NCBI RefSeq assembly: GCF_049200465.1
Contig: NZ_CP120836.1
Coordinates: 4,030,001-4,094,000, forward strand
Length of the DNA stretch: 64,000 nucleotides
From: Leptothermofonsia sp049200465
Lineage (GTDB): Bacteria; Cyanobacteriota; Cyanobacteriia; Leptolyngbyales; Leptolyngbyaceae
Direction of reading: 5' to 3'
Part shown: in pieces, positions 26,024 through 34,163 of the stretch
Position numbering within the stretch: position 1 is the first letter of the stretch
How the letters are laid out: each line of letters starts with the position of its first letter
Translations under genes and position numbers: made by a program
The notes under the pieces: generated by a model
What the model saw: only the letters and a program-made list of their open reading frames with translations
The model's database searches: none
Told to the model about the DNA's origin: nothing

Positions 26024-26127
26024 TGGCAAATTCCTGGACAGATCCGTATAATTGAAGCACAGTAAAGAAACGTAAACTATACTCACTTTTCAGTCCTTAG
26101 CTTATTAGTTTCCTTAAGTGAGGACTG
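26024..26127 (+). promoter_or_regulatory. Possible promoter and 5' leader hairpin of psbD
   Basis: A consensus-like -10 TATAAT lies at 26047-26052; the hexamer 17 bases upstream (TGGCAA) is a poor -35. Downstream a 7-base stem CAGTCCT/AGGACTG (26091-26097 with 26121-26127) could form in the leader. Light-regulated psbD2 genes commonly have long leaders; regulation here is inferred. Confidence 0.4.
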
Positions 26128-26189
26128 GCGAGTAAGAGTGTGGTTGCGATTTTTAAGTCCTCATAATTAACTATTTGGAGTTTTTGCCA

Positions 26190-27248
26190 ATGACTATCGC
26201 AGTCGGACGCGCGCCTGCTGCTCGAGGATGGTTTGACGTTCTCGACGACTGGCTGAAGCGTGATCGCTTCGTCTTCATCGGCTGGTCTGGTCTGCTGCTG
26301 TTCCCCTGCGCCTACCTAGCGCTGGGCGGCTGGCTGACCGGTACCACCTTTGTTACCTCCTGGTACACCCATGGACTGGCTTCTTCCTACCTGGAGGGAT
26401 GCAACTTCCTCACCGTGGCCGTCTCCACCCCAGCGGATAGCTTTGGGCACTCCCTGCTGTTTCTGTGGGGACCGGAAGCCCAAGGCGACTTCACTCGCTG
26501 GTGTCAGATTGGCGGCCTGTGGACCTTCATTGCTCTGCATGGGGCCTTCGGGTTGATTGGCTTTTGCCTCAGACAGATTGAAATTGCTCGCCTAGTGGGG
26601 GTTCGCCCCTACAACGCGATCGCCTTCACGGGGCCCATCGCGGTGTTTGTCAGCGTATTTTTGATGTACCCGTTGGGGCAATCGAGCTGGTTCTTTGCCC
26701 CCAGCTTTGGAGTGGCTGGAATCTTCCGGTTCATTCTGTTCGTGCAAGGCTTCCACAACTTCACCTTGAACCCGTTCCACATGATGGGCGTGGCAGGGAT
26801 TCTGGGAGGCGCGTTGCTGTGCGCGATTCATGGAGCGACAGTGGAGAACACGTTGTTCCAGGACAGCGACCAGGCCAACACCTTCCGGGCTTTCACCCCG
26901 ACCCAGTCAGAAGAGACCTACTCGATGGTAACGGCCAATCGATTCTGGTCTCAGATCTTCGGGATTGCCTTTTCCAACAAGCGGTGGCTCCACTTCTTCA
27001 TGCTGTTCGTCCCGGTGACGGGGTTGTGGATGGCGAGTGTGGGGATTGTTGGGATTGCCCTGAACCTGCGGGCATACGACTTTGTTTCGCAGGAGTTGCG
27101 GGCGGCAGAGGACCCGGAATTTGAAACGTTCTACACCAAGAACATTCTGCTGAATGAGGGCATGCGGGCGTGGATGGCCCCGCAGGATCAGCCCCATGAA
27201 CATTTTGTCTTCCCTGAGGAGGTTCTACCTCGCGGTAACGCTCTCTAA
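26190..27248 (+). CDS. psbD: Photosystem II reaction centre protein D2, stand-alone copy
   Basis: Core subunit of photosystem II in the thylakoid membrane; with D1 it binds the special-pair chlorophylls, the quinone QA and the non-haem iron. The 352 residues are the standard D2 length. FHNFTLNPFHMMGVAG contains the special-pair histidine, ALLCAIHGATVENT and NKRWLHFFMLFVPVTG the iron ligands. I chose ATG 26190, with GGAG 9-12 bases upstream, over an upstream TTG. There is no overlapping psbC, so this is the psbD2-type copy and not psbDC. Codon use is much richer in C and G than in its neighbours, as expected for a very highly expressed gene. Confidence 0.97.
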   Translation: MTIAVGRAPAARGWFDVLDDWLKRDRFVFIGWSGLLLFPCAYLALGGWLTGTTFVTSWYTHGLASSYLEGCNFLTVAVSTPADSFGHSLLFLWGPEAQGDFTRWCQIGGLWTFIALHGAFGLIGFCLRQIEIARLVGVRPYNAIAFTGPIAVFVSVFLMYPLGQSSWFFAPSFGVAGIFRFILFVQGFHNFTLNPFHMMGVAGILGGALLCAIHGATVENTLFQDSDQANTFRAFTPTQSEETYSMVTANRFWSQIFGIAFSNKRWLHFFMLFVPVTGLWMASVGIVGIALNLRAYDFVSQELRAAEDPEFETFYTKNILLNEGMRAWMAPQDQPHEHFVFPEEVLPRGNAL

Positions 27249-27273
27249 AACAATGTATAACTTCTAAGTACTA

Positions 27274-27303
27274 AGCCCTCACCTTTAAGGATGGGGGCTT
27301 TTT
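27274..27303 (+). terminator. Terminator after psbD
   Basis: AAGCCCTCACC pairs with the GGATGGGGGCTT that follows (9 pairs, one mismatch) and ends in TTTTT. Confidence 0.75.
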
Positions 27304-27511
27304 GAGTTTAAGGAGGAGCTAGTGGTCAGTCAAGCAGGTTTTTCCGGGTTTAGATAACCAGACAAAGTTCTTTTGGTGAATCACCAATAGTTAGAGTGAA
27401 TCATTGCCTGATTTTCAGATGAATGTGTTATCTTGATTGAAGGTTCATCAAAACTTGAACTCATTAACCTCTTGAGATTAAGTCCGTTCAGGCAAAAAGG
27501 AGGTGATGCCC

Positions 27512-27583
27512 ATGACAGATAGTAGTAAATGCATGGGTCATCAAACTGGAGTTAGTCGGCTGTGTGCCGGGGCTGTTCTCTAA
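27512..27583 (+). CDS. Possible 23-residue small protein
   Basis: A tiny frame, MTDSSKCMGHQTGVSRLCAG plus AVL, is preceded by AAGGAGGTGAT, a near-perfect complement of the 16S rRNA end, at the right distance. It has two cysteines and no membrane segment. It stands alone between the psbD terminator and a folded RNA region, about 490 bases before the next gene. I do not recognise it. The strong ribosome binding site is the main evidence. Confidence 0.45.
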   Translation: MTDSSKCMGHQTGVSRLCAGAVL

Positions 27584-27730
27584 AAGTCAGCTGTAGTCTA
27601 CTGGCTGCATTCAGTGGAACGCTGAGCTGGCTTGGAGTTCCTTCCGGCAGTCTGTTTTCAGTTTGAAGACCCGCTACACCGCTCCTATGGGAAATGCTCT
27701 GGTTTTTGCAGAGGGTTTCTATAGGAGCGG
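27584..27730 (+). ncRNA. Structured RNA region ending in a long nested hairpin
   Basis: After the small frame, GTCAGCT (about 27586) can pair with AGCTGGC (about 27627), enclosing a second weak stem. A long hairpin follows: CCGCTCCTAT (27679-27688) pairs perfectly with ATAGGAGCGG (27721-27730), and inside it CTCTG pairs with CAGAG around GTTTTTG. This could be the 3' structure of a small mRNA or of a dual-function RNA. No known RNA family was recognised. Confidence 0.4.
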
Positions 27731-27757
27731 ATAGTTCTTTACGGGCATTTTCAGAGG

Positions 27758-27872
27758 TATAGCTCTACGCAGGTGCGTTAGGACACTGGAATTAGAGAGG
27801 GAGTGGGGGCTTCGCCCCCAGCCAGGGGTTCCAACCCTGCACCCCGTCCTAACCATAATGACTACTGTTATA
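27758..27872. repeat. TATAGC palindromic element, A subtype
   Basis: A 115-bp copy beginning TATAGCTCTACGCAGGTGCG and ending AATGACTACTGTTATA, nearly identical to 21345-21459. Confidence 0.92.
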
Positions 27873-28075
27873 AATCCGATTAAATTTGGTATAAGTTTCT
27901 ACAATGAAGAAAGGTTCAGTTATTCTATTGGTGGATGGCTTGATGGATACCAGTAGTAGGTTGTTGTAGGAGTATCTACAGTCAGGGATTGCCGGGTGGT
28001 GCTAAGTCTACGATCCGGCTACTAGTTAGCTGGATGTTAGTTCTGAACGGTTGGGCGAATTTATAAAAGGTTGTT

Positions 28076-29722
28076 ATGCACCGTTCTAAGGTTGCTATAA
28101 CCGATAGCCAGGATGTTTTCCGGGAATCCATCGAACGCGCGGAGCTGATTGAGCAACTTCTAGCAATTGGGAATGCGCTTTCTAGCACTTACGATTTGGG
28201 AGAATTACTAACTCTAATTTTGACAAAAAGCCGGGAAATTACCTTCAGCGATGCCGGAAGTGTGTATTTGATTGATCGGAGCAGTGAGGTTCCTGTTCTC
28301 TGGTTTAAAGTTGCGCAGAATGATTCCTTGCCAGCGGCCTCTTTCCGGGAGTTTGCTATGCCGATGACTTATAAAAGTCTGGCGGGGTACGTAGGGCTAA
28401 CAGGGGAGAGTTTGAATATCCTGGACGCCTATGACTTACCAGAGGGGGTTCCTTACCAACTCGATCGCAGCTTTGACCACAGTATTAACTATCGGACACG
28501 TTCGGTGCTGGTTCTACCGATGCAGAACCAGGAGCGGGAGACGATTGGAGTTTTGCAACTGATTAACCGCAAAATTCGACCGGATGTGGTGTTGACGGCT
28601 GAAAACGTGCTGGATATGACGCAACCTTACTCAGATTGGGAAGAGCGCGTTTTGCGATCGCTGGCCAGCCAGGCAGCTATTTCTATTGAGCGCAACCATT
28701 TGCAGGAAAGCATTGAGCATTTGTTTGAAGGGTTTGTGAGAGCTTCAGTTCAGATTATTGAAGCCCGCGACCCCTGTACTTCGGGTCATTCCGAGCGGGT
28801 TGCTGATTTGACGGTGCGCTTGAGTGAAGAAGTCAATTCAGTAACTACGGGACCTTTGCGATTGCTTCATTTTAGCGATCGCCAGATTCAAGAAATTCGC
28901 TATGCGGCACTGTTGCATGATTTTGGGAAGGTCGGTGTACCCGAAGCCATTTTGGGCAAACAAAAGAAACTTTACCCAATGCAGCTTGAGGTGGTGCGCA
29001 ATCGGTTTGCATTGGCGCAGCGGACGCTGGAGATGGAGTGTGCCCAGGCAAAGTATCGGCATCTGATTGAGCACCCAGACCACCGCCCCAATCACGAGAA
29101 GGGGGAAGAATGCCCCCATTGTCATCACCTCGCAAGGCTGGATGCCCAGCTAGAGAAAGCGATCGCCCAACTCAATCGTTACTGGGAAGTTTTGCTGGAA
29201 GCGAATGAACCTCGCGTTTTGGCAGAAGAGCCACTGGCCCTGTTAAGGGAAATTGCTCATTACGTCTATCAGGATATAGATGGACAGCTAAAACCGCTGA
29301 TTACCGAAGAAGAACTGACGCAATTGATCGTTCGACGGGGCAATTTGACCCTGGAAGAACGGGAAGCGATTCAGGCTCATGTGACCCATACCTATGAGTT
29401 TCTCAAGCGCATTCCCTGGACTAAGCAACTCAAGGATGTACCTGCGATCGCCTATGGGCACCATGAGAAGCTGGATGGTACGGGCTATCCGTTGGGACTG
29501 AAGGAACCGGATATTCCAATTCAGTCTCAAGTTATGGCGATCGCAGATATCTATGATGCTCTAACGGCGGGCGATCGTCCTTATAAAAAAGGGTTGCCAG
29601 TCAGTACAGCACTCAGAATTCTGCGTCAGGAAGCCGCTCAAAATAAGTTGAACCACGACCTGGTCGATCTGTTTGAGCATCGCCGGGTTTTTTCAGTACT
29701 GGGGCACCGCGATTCTGATTAA
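28076..29722 (+). CDS. GAF and HD-GYP domain phosphodiesterase
   Basis: A 548-residue cytoplasmic signalling protein. Residues about 25-205 are a GAF sensor domain (LLTLILTKSREITFSDAGSV; VLVLPMQNQERETIGVLQLI). Residues about 215-545 are an HD-GYP domain, predicted to hydrolyse cyclic di-GMP: HSERVADL (238), the metal pair H281-D282 (LLHDFGKVG), and HHEKLDGTGYPLGL (462-475) with IADIYDALTAGDRPYKK. An insertion of about 150 residues between the HD and GYP parts is usual in cyanobacterial members; this one carries CPHCHH (346-351). No membrane segment or receiver domain. Regulation is unknown; a palindromic element lies about 200 bases upstream. Confidence 0.92.
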   Translation: MHRSKVAITDSQDVFRESIERAELIEQLLAIGNALSSTYDLGELLTLILTKSREITFSDAGSVYLIDRSSEVPVLWFKVAQNDSLPAASFREFAMPMTYKSLAGYVGLTGESLNILDAYDLPEGVPYQLDRSFDHSINYRTRSVLVLPMQNQERETIGVLQLINRKIRPDVVLTAENVLDMTQPYSDWEERVLRSLASQAAISIERNHLQESIEHLFEGFVRASVQIIEARDPCTSGHSERVADLTVRLSEEVNSVTTGPLRLLHFSDRQIQEIRYAALLHDFGKVGVPEAILGKQKKLYPMQLEVVRNRFALAQRTLEMECAQAKYRHLIEHPDHRPNHEKGEECPHCHHLARLDAQLEKAIAQLNRYWEVLLEANEPRVLAEEPLALLREIAHYVYQDIDGQLKPLITEEELTQLIVRRGNLTLEEREAIQAHVTHTYEFLKRIPWTKQLKDVPAIAYGHHEKLDGTGYPLGLKEPDIPIQSQVMAIADIYDALTAGDRPYKKGLPVSTALRILRQEAAQNKLNHDLVDLFEHRRVFSVLGHRDSD

Positions 29723-29763
29723 GGATCATGGATTTAATAACACCGCATTCTTTGAGCGAACTG

Positions 29764-29821
29764 ACCTCTCCCCCCCTTCCCCTCTCCGAGTCGGAGAGAA
29801 GTGCCAAAGGCGGGGTGAGGT
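29764..29821. repeat. Structured C/G-rich palindromic sequence
   Basis: ACCTCTCCCC pairs with GGGGTGAGGT (outer stem, one mismatch) and CTCTCCGA pairs with TCGGAGAG (29782-29789 with 29791-29798). This resembles a common cyanobacterial dispersed palindrome; it may also act as a transcript end for the HD-GYP gene. Confidence 0.55.
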
Positions 29822-29965
29822 TTTCGGAGTTATTTAACTCTCATTCCTAAGGATTGATCACGATTGAATCGATCCATTCCCGATAGGAAGGGGCACGTTT
29901 TTCCAGTAATCGCGGTTAACTGGGTTTGTAAGCGGTTGGCAATGGGTTGTCTCCTTCGGTCACTT

Positions 29966-30075
29966 TATAGCTGTCGCCAGGTTGCTTAGGACATTGGTTT
30001 TAAGGGGGGTGTGGGGTTCCCCAGCCAGGGGTGGAACCCCTGCACCCCGCCCTAAGCCTGAGGGCTATCGCTATA
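29966..30075. repeat. TATAGC palindromic element, B subtype
   Basis: A 110-bp copy with ends TATAGCTGTCGCCAGGTTGC and GAGGGCTATCGCTATA; after the TATAGC, GTCGCC/GGGCTAT also pair, giving longer terminal repeats than subtype A. Confidence 0.92.
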
Positions 30076-30125
30076 AGAGTCGGGAGGTACAAATTCTGCA
30101 AATTTGACCCGTACAGTCTGTCTAT

Positions 30126-30642
30126 TCACACATTTGCAGGATCTGGGCGAAGGATGCGGTGCATATCCAGGCTGGGTGGTACAACGGAAGTCTGGCTGAG
30201 CAGGTCGTGTATTTGCCCACGGTGATGGGTCTGGTGATTAAAGAAGTGGGCAATCAGTAAGGGGGTGGGGTCTGTGTGAATGTTTCCCCTGGTTATTGCG
30301 GTAGCGAATGGATTGGTTCAGGAAATCGTCTGTAAGAGAGGCTGTAAATGCTTCAATGCGCTCGTCTTGAACAACTCTGGCTTGCCACAATTGGTCAAAG
30401 TCTTCGTAAAGGATGGCATCCAGCCCGGTCGAAGGAACTTCTTTGCCCTCAAAGCGGTTGAGCCAGATGCGATCGCCCACCATGACATGATTCAACGTGC
30501 CATGAATGCTCTTAAAAAATGCAGGTCGGATGCGTTTACGTTCTAAATCATCAAGCTCTGCACAGACTGCATAAAGCTTGCGGTTTGCCAGCGTGTTGTA
30601 TTGCGCCAGCATTTGAAAATGAGAGATGAGGGAATGGGCCAT
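30126..30642 (-). pseudogene. DinB-family protein gene with one frameshift
   Basis: DinB/YfiT-like four-helix metal-binding proteins act as thiol-dependent or metal hydrolases and transferases. The frame from ATG 30642 gives ISHFQMLAQYNTLANRKLYA and GTLNHVMVGDRIWLNRFEG (first metal His). It breaks at 30283-30289 (CAGGGGAAACATT, coding sense). Removing one A restores NIHTDPTPLLIAHFFNHQTH and HRGQIHDLL, the conserved C-terminal histidine region, to a TGA at 30126. The repaired length of 171 residues fits the family. A real mutation or a sequence error are both possible. Confidence 0.85.
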
Positions 30643-30762
30643 GGGCGAAGGGAGTGGATGGGTGGATGAGTGGATAGTACCTGACAACTGCTACAACAGA
30701 GCTTATACTTTCAGAAGCGATGGCGAACATGCGATCGCCCAACTTTGCTTTCAACGGAACCT
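30640..30762. other. Divergent spacer between dinB and the YciI gene
   Basis: Contains GGATGGGTGGATGAGTGGAT (30656-30675), the recurrent spacer repeat, and should hold both promoters. No clear boxes were found. Confidence 0.35.
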
Positions 30763-31032
30763 ATGCCTAAGTTCATCATGTGGGGGACCTACTGCGAGAA
30801 TGTGCTGGAGAAGCGAACTCCCTATCGTCAGGCGCATTTAGATGGTCTGGCCAAGCAGAAAGAAGACGGGGTTTTAATTACGATTGGACCGACAAAAGAC
30901 CTGACCAAATGTTTTGGCATCTACGAAGCTGCCGATGAAGCTACTGTTCGGCAACTGATTGAATTGGACCCCTACTGGCAAAATGGTATCTGGACAGATT
31001 ACGAGGTTAAAGAGTGGATCCAGGCGGTATGA
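30763..31032 (+). CDS. YciI-like domain protein
   Basis: An 89-residue soluble protein of the YciI/YCII dimeric alpha-beta barrel superfamily, with the conserved histidine of RQAHLDGLAKQKEDGVLITI and the tail EWIQAV. I start at MPKFIMWGTYC, which begins the first strand, and not at the upstream Met at 30745. The family's function is poorly defined. It is divergent from dinB. Confidence 0.8.
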   Translation: MPKFIMWGTYCENVLEKRTPYRQAHLDGLAKQKEDGVLITIGPTKDLTKCFGIYEAADEATVRQLIELDPYWQNGIWTDYEVKEWIQAV

Positions 31033-31046
31033 AGGGTCTTGCTCGT

Positions 31047-31133
31047 CCGTTGGCATTCTTGCGCTGCCTGCTCCTCTGGCGTCAGGTAGTGATCGCTCTT
31101 TTCATCAAACCAACTCAACGCCTCTCGCTGCAT
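31047..31133 (-). pseudogene. Possible tail fragment of a Uma2-like protein
   Basis: A minus-strand frame contains ALSWFDEKSDHYLTPEEQAA, resembling the C-terminal tail of Uma2-family endonuclease-like proteins (W-Y-D...YLTPEEQ). The nuclease body is absent. The segment lies between the YciI gene and cobK. Short match, so weak. Confidence 0.25.
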
Positions 31134-31210
31134 CGGGTCAGAGGACAATACCCAACGTCCAATCCCCATAGCTTTAATGGTTACCAAAGATGTCGCCCGT
31201 TTTCGCTGGA

Positions 31211-32068
31211 TTATTTGGAGTTTGGTTTTGACGAGCGAGCGCAACTGCTAGTGCGGGGTAAACAATCCTGACAGAATTTGACCGCTGCTCTTGAGTCACT
31301 GGTTTGTTGTGGATAAGAGATGGGAGGGCGGTCAATTAGCACCAGGGTTACTCCTAGCTCTGCTGCAATTTGCCGCTTCACATCTTCTCCTCCGGACGCT
31401 CCCGAAGCTTTTGTCACCACCATTGAAATTTGCCACTGTTGCCAGAGAGCCCGTTCCATCTCAGCCGAAACAGGTGGACGGAAAGCTATCAGGCGATCGC
31501 TGGTAAACCCCGCTGCCAATGCTGCTTCCAGAGCAGTGGTTGAGGGCAATAGGCGAGCAAATAGGGTTGCCTGCTCCTGCCAGGGTTGGAAGCGATGGAG
31601 GGAGCGATGACCAATCGTCAGGAGAATTCGTTGTCTGGTGAGAATGCTACTGGCGAATAAAGCATCCAGGTTCTCAAAAGAAACCTCTCTCGCACCCAGC
31701 AGCGGTTTACCCTGGCGTAATTTTGCCGAATTGATTTCTGGTCTTTCATATCGAAGATAGGGAATTTGGAATTCGTTGGTAGCAGCGATCGCCAATTCTG
31801 AAATCTCTACAGCAAAGGGATGGGACGCATCCAAAACGGCAACAATTTGCTGTTTTTGTAAGAAATCGGGCAATGACCGTGAATCTAACCGACCAATCCA
31901 GATTTGCAGGTAAGCGGTGCTGGGGTAGAGCGATCGCGCCGCATCAGTGGTAACCGTCACAATACAGGGAATTTGTGCCTGAACCAGAGCCCGTGCCAGC
32001 TCACTACTCTCACGAGTACCCCCAATCAACCAGATCTGTCCTGTTTCCTGGCACCTCACACGGCGCAA
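31211..32068 (-). CDS. cobK: Precorrin-6A (or cobalt-precorrin-6A) reductase
   Basis: NADPH-dependent enzyme of the cobalamin corrin-ring pathway that reduces precorrin-6A. Of 285 residues, the start IWLIGGTRESSELARALVQA is the Rossmann motif. VLDASHPFAVEISELAI is the highly conserved D-A-(S/T)-H-P-(F/Y)-A site, and VTKASGASGGEDVKRQIA with DRPPISYPQQTSD completes the family pattern. The last 20 residues are an extension. No other cobalamin gene is nearby. In cyanobacteria the substrate is probably the cobalt form (cbiJ function). Confidence 0.9.
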   Translation of the reverse strand: MRRVRCQETGQIWLIGGTRESSELARALVQAQIPCIVTVTTDAARSLYPSTAYLQIWIGRLDSRSLPDFLQKQQIVAVLDASHPFAVEISELAIAATNEFQIPYLRYERPEINSAKLRQGKPLLGAREVSFENLDALFASSILTRQRILLTIGHRSLHRFQPWQEQATLFARLLPSTTALEAALAAGFTSDRLIAFRPPVSAEMERALWQQWQISMVVTKASGASGGEDVKRQIAAELGVTLVLIDRPPISYPQQTSDSRAAVKFCQDCLPRTSSCARSSKPNSK

Positions 32069-32169
32069 ACTCCTTCAACGAAAAGACGACAGGTTGGCAG
32101 GCAACAGGGGGTGGGAAAGGGCCTGGGGGTTTAAACCTTTTTCTCACCTTCCTATTAACAACCAAAAAC

Positions 32170-32281
32170 TATAGCTGTCGCCAGGTTGCTTAGGACATTG
32201 GGTTTAAGGGAGGGGTGGGGGCTGCCCAGCCAGGGGTGGAACTCCTGCACCCCGTTCCTAAGCTTAGTGACTATAGCTATA
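32170..32281. repeat. TATAGC palindromic element, B subtype
   Basis: A 112-bp copy starting TATAGCTGTCGCCAGGTTGC and ending TTAGTGACTATAGCTATA, in the spacer between the methyltransferase and cobK genes. Confidence 0.9.
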
Positions 32282-32303
32282 ACAACTCTATTGCCTGTCA
32301 CCT

Positions 32304-33059
32304 CTATTTAAACCTTACTTTATAAAGCTGAAACAACTCTCCGGCAAGGGTTTTTACAACCTTTCCTCCTTCAGCCTGAATCGCTTTCTCCCAATCAGCA
32401 GCGGATTCTAGAAAAACTTCTGCCCCTGAGTAAGTTTCCAGAATGGCCCAGTTTTCTGCCAGCGGTTGCGTGGCATTCAAGGCGTCGAAAACAAAGAAAC
32501 CTCCTGGTTTCAAAATCTTTTTGACGGCGCTCAAAACCTCTGTCCAATAGTCGATTGGGTAGTAGCAACTCACGCCAGTGGCGATCGCTAAATCAAACAT
32601 TCCTGATTCATACTCCAACTGATGTGCTGGAGCCAGTTTTACTCCTTTAAACAGCTTGGAGTTGAGCTGGGGACCACGCGCGTTCAAAATATCTCGTGCA
32701 ACCGTGCTGACTTCCTGCCCATAGAAAAGAGCATCCCAGTCTCGCCAGGCATAAATAAGAAAACTGACCCCACAACCAATGTCCAGACAGCGCTGGTTTT
32801 TCTGCGGTTGAGCCAGTTGCCAGAAGGGAGATGTCAGTTTTGCTTGAAGGATTCCGGCTGCTCGTTCCTGAGCTACAGGCATTTCCTTCACCTCCTCTGG
32901 CAGGTCAAACGATTCACCCCGGTATTCCCGGTTAAAGCGGACGGCTACCGCAGCAATCTGTTCGTCCCAGTTGTGGGACTGCTTCAATTCACCAAAGTAG
33001 CTACCACTCGAAAATGCTTGCTGGGATTCGGAGTTCTGCTTTTTGGACATCACTGACAA
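32304..33059 (-). CDS. Class I SAM-dependent methyltransferase
   Basis: A 251-residue soluble Rossmann-fold methyltransferase. Motif I is CLDIGCGVSFLIYAW (about 91-105); the acidic motif II lies near YGQEVSTVARDIL, and motif IV-like FDLAIATGVSCYYPIDYW is followed by ILKPGGFFVFDALN. The N-terminal 85 residues are helical. A Met at residue 4 is an equally good start. Substrate unknown. The gene is alone, with a palindromic element at its 3' end. Confidence 0.85.
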   Translation of the reverse strand: MSVMSKKQNSESQQAFSSGSYFGELKQSHNWDEQIAAVAVRFNREYRGESFDLPEEVKEMPVAQERAAGILQAKLTSPFWQLAQPQKNQRCLDIGCGVSFLIYAWRDWDALFYGQEVSTVARDILNARGPQLNSKLFKGVKLAPAHQLEYESGMFDLAIATGVSCYYPIDYWTEVLSAVKKILKPGGFFVFDALNATQPLAENWAILETYSGAEVFLESAADWEKAIQAEGGKVVKTLAGELFQLYKVRFK

Positions 33060-33193
33060 CTAAACGTGAGAGGAGAGCGTATCACCTAAGATTTCAAATC
33101 TTAACAACTCTCCCCCCAACCTGCGCTTTTCAGAACGTTACATGTAACGTCCTGACAAACAAAAATATCGTCGCTAGGGCCTCACCAGAGGCT

Positions 33194-33373
33194 TCAACCC
33201 TTCAGGGCCCGGTTGAAATTATGGCGGTAAGACTTGTTAAAGATCAGGACGGGCCACAGGAGCGCCAGGTAAACTCGCCCCTCACTAAAATTGGTCCGTC
33301 TGAAGCCAGTCCAGAACTTCCAGATTCCGCCTATATAAATTCCAGCAAGCACAATGCCAATTAATGTACCCAT
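33194..33373 (-). CDS. Small membrane protein, 59 residues
   Basis: One N-terminal hydrophobic segment (TLIGIVLAGIYIGGIWKFW) is followed by a basic, aromatic tail (RTNFSEGRVYLALLWPVLIF, then NKSYRHNFNRALKG). The pattern looks conserved and thylakoid- or inner-membrane-like. The start at 33373 (MGTLIGIV) is preferred over an upstream in-frame Met at 33418. Not identified. Confidence 0.6.
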   Translation of the reverse strand: MGTLIGIVLAGIYIGGIWKFWTGFRRTNFSEGRVYLALLWPVLIFNKSYRHNFNRALKG

Positions 33374-34163
33374 TAATTCATTCCTCGATTGAATGATTGA
33401 ACTTGAGACAGGCAACAATAAACTTGCGCTTCAAGAATAAACTTGAGTTTTAGATAACTCTACATTTTCAACATGGAAACCCCATAGCTAGAGTTGGATA
33501 TCAAGTTCATCGTCTTATCTTTGATCATGCCAGCTGAGTGGCTGATTGGAAAATAGCTAATAGTCAACAGCGCTAGTAGCCTATTTTCATTCATGGCGCT
33601 AGACGCAGTTTATTGGCGTTAGTACAGCAAAACGAAAGTTTGCTTTGTTTGGGGGTTGGGCAAGGGTTACACCCTTGTTTGGGGCGAAACTCCCAAAAAC
33701 CTATGTTGCAAAATTTAGTGTTCATAACACTAGTTATAAAGTTGAAACTACACTTTCAGGTAAAACTACACTTTCAGGTCCTGCTATCCCAAATAGCGTT
33801 AAGGTGGAGACAGATGCTTTTAATGTCTTTCAAATACTCCTCAAATTCCTGTAGTTCTATCCTACCCATTAGAAACGACTATCTAGCAAATGAGGGCAAC
33901 TGTTGCAACAGGCGATTGATTAAAAAGTGTTACGAAAGTCGGCTGGTGAAGCCGATTAGTTTGGTTGAAACCCTGACACATGAGGATTTCGAGCAGATGA
34001 CGGGATTTGCTTGAGCATGTAACGATTATGGGCGATCGCGATCTTCGAGTAGATACCCGAATTGCTATTACCGTAGGAAACTAGAGATCTGGAATTGGCG
34101 ATAGATTTAGGACTGGTTTCGATAGATGGGAACCGATTAGAGTGCAAACAGTGCGGAGGATTT
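33374..34163. other. Low-G/C spacer, no supported gene
   Basis: Nearly 800 bases without a convincing gene. It contains a short G-rich palindromic stretch (33643-33705, GGGGGTTGGGCAAGGGTTAC then ACCCTTGTTTGGGG), an 18-base tandem duplication (33745-33780), and frames of 70-130 codons whose translations look random. The end should carry the promoter of the gene at 34164; none was clear. Confidence 0.5.
33745..33780. repeat. 18-base tandem duplication
   Basis: AAACTACACTTTCAGGTA (33745-33762) is repeated directly at 33763-33780 with one change in the last base. Confidence 0.9.

Noticed and set aside
26175..26189. TTG start extending psbD by five residues
   Set aside because: D2 proteins begin MTIAVGRAPA and the GGAG is correctly spaced for ATG 26190.
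27440..27600. Glutamine-sensing glnA / downstream-peptide RNA upstream of the 23-codon frame
   Set aside because: A CGTTCA is present, but the conserved GACGGAAGTAGG and GAAGGAACGC segments are not.
29111..29125. CxxCH read as a cytochrome c haem site in the HD-GYP protein
   Set aside because: The protein has no signal peptide and is predicted cytoplasmic, where c-type haem attachment does not occur; a metal site is more likely.
33613..34014. A 133-codon open frame in the spacer before the guanylyltransferase-like gene
   Set aside because: It crosses a palindromic stretch and an 18-base tandem duplication, and its translation (FITLVIKLKLHFQVKLHFQV) reflects the duplication; there is no ribosome binding site or recognisable domain.
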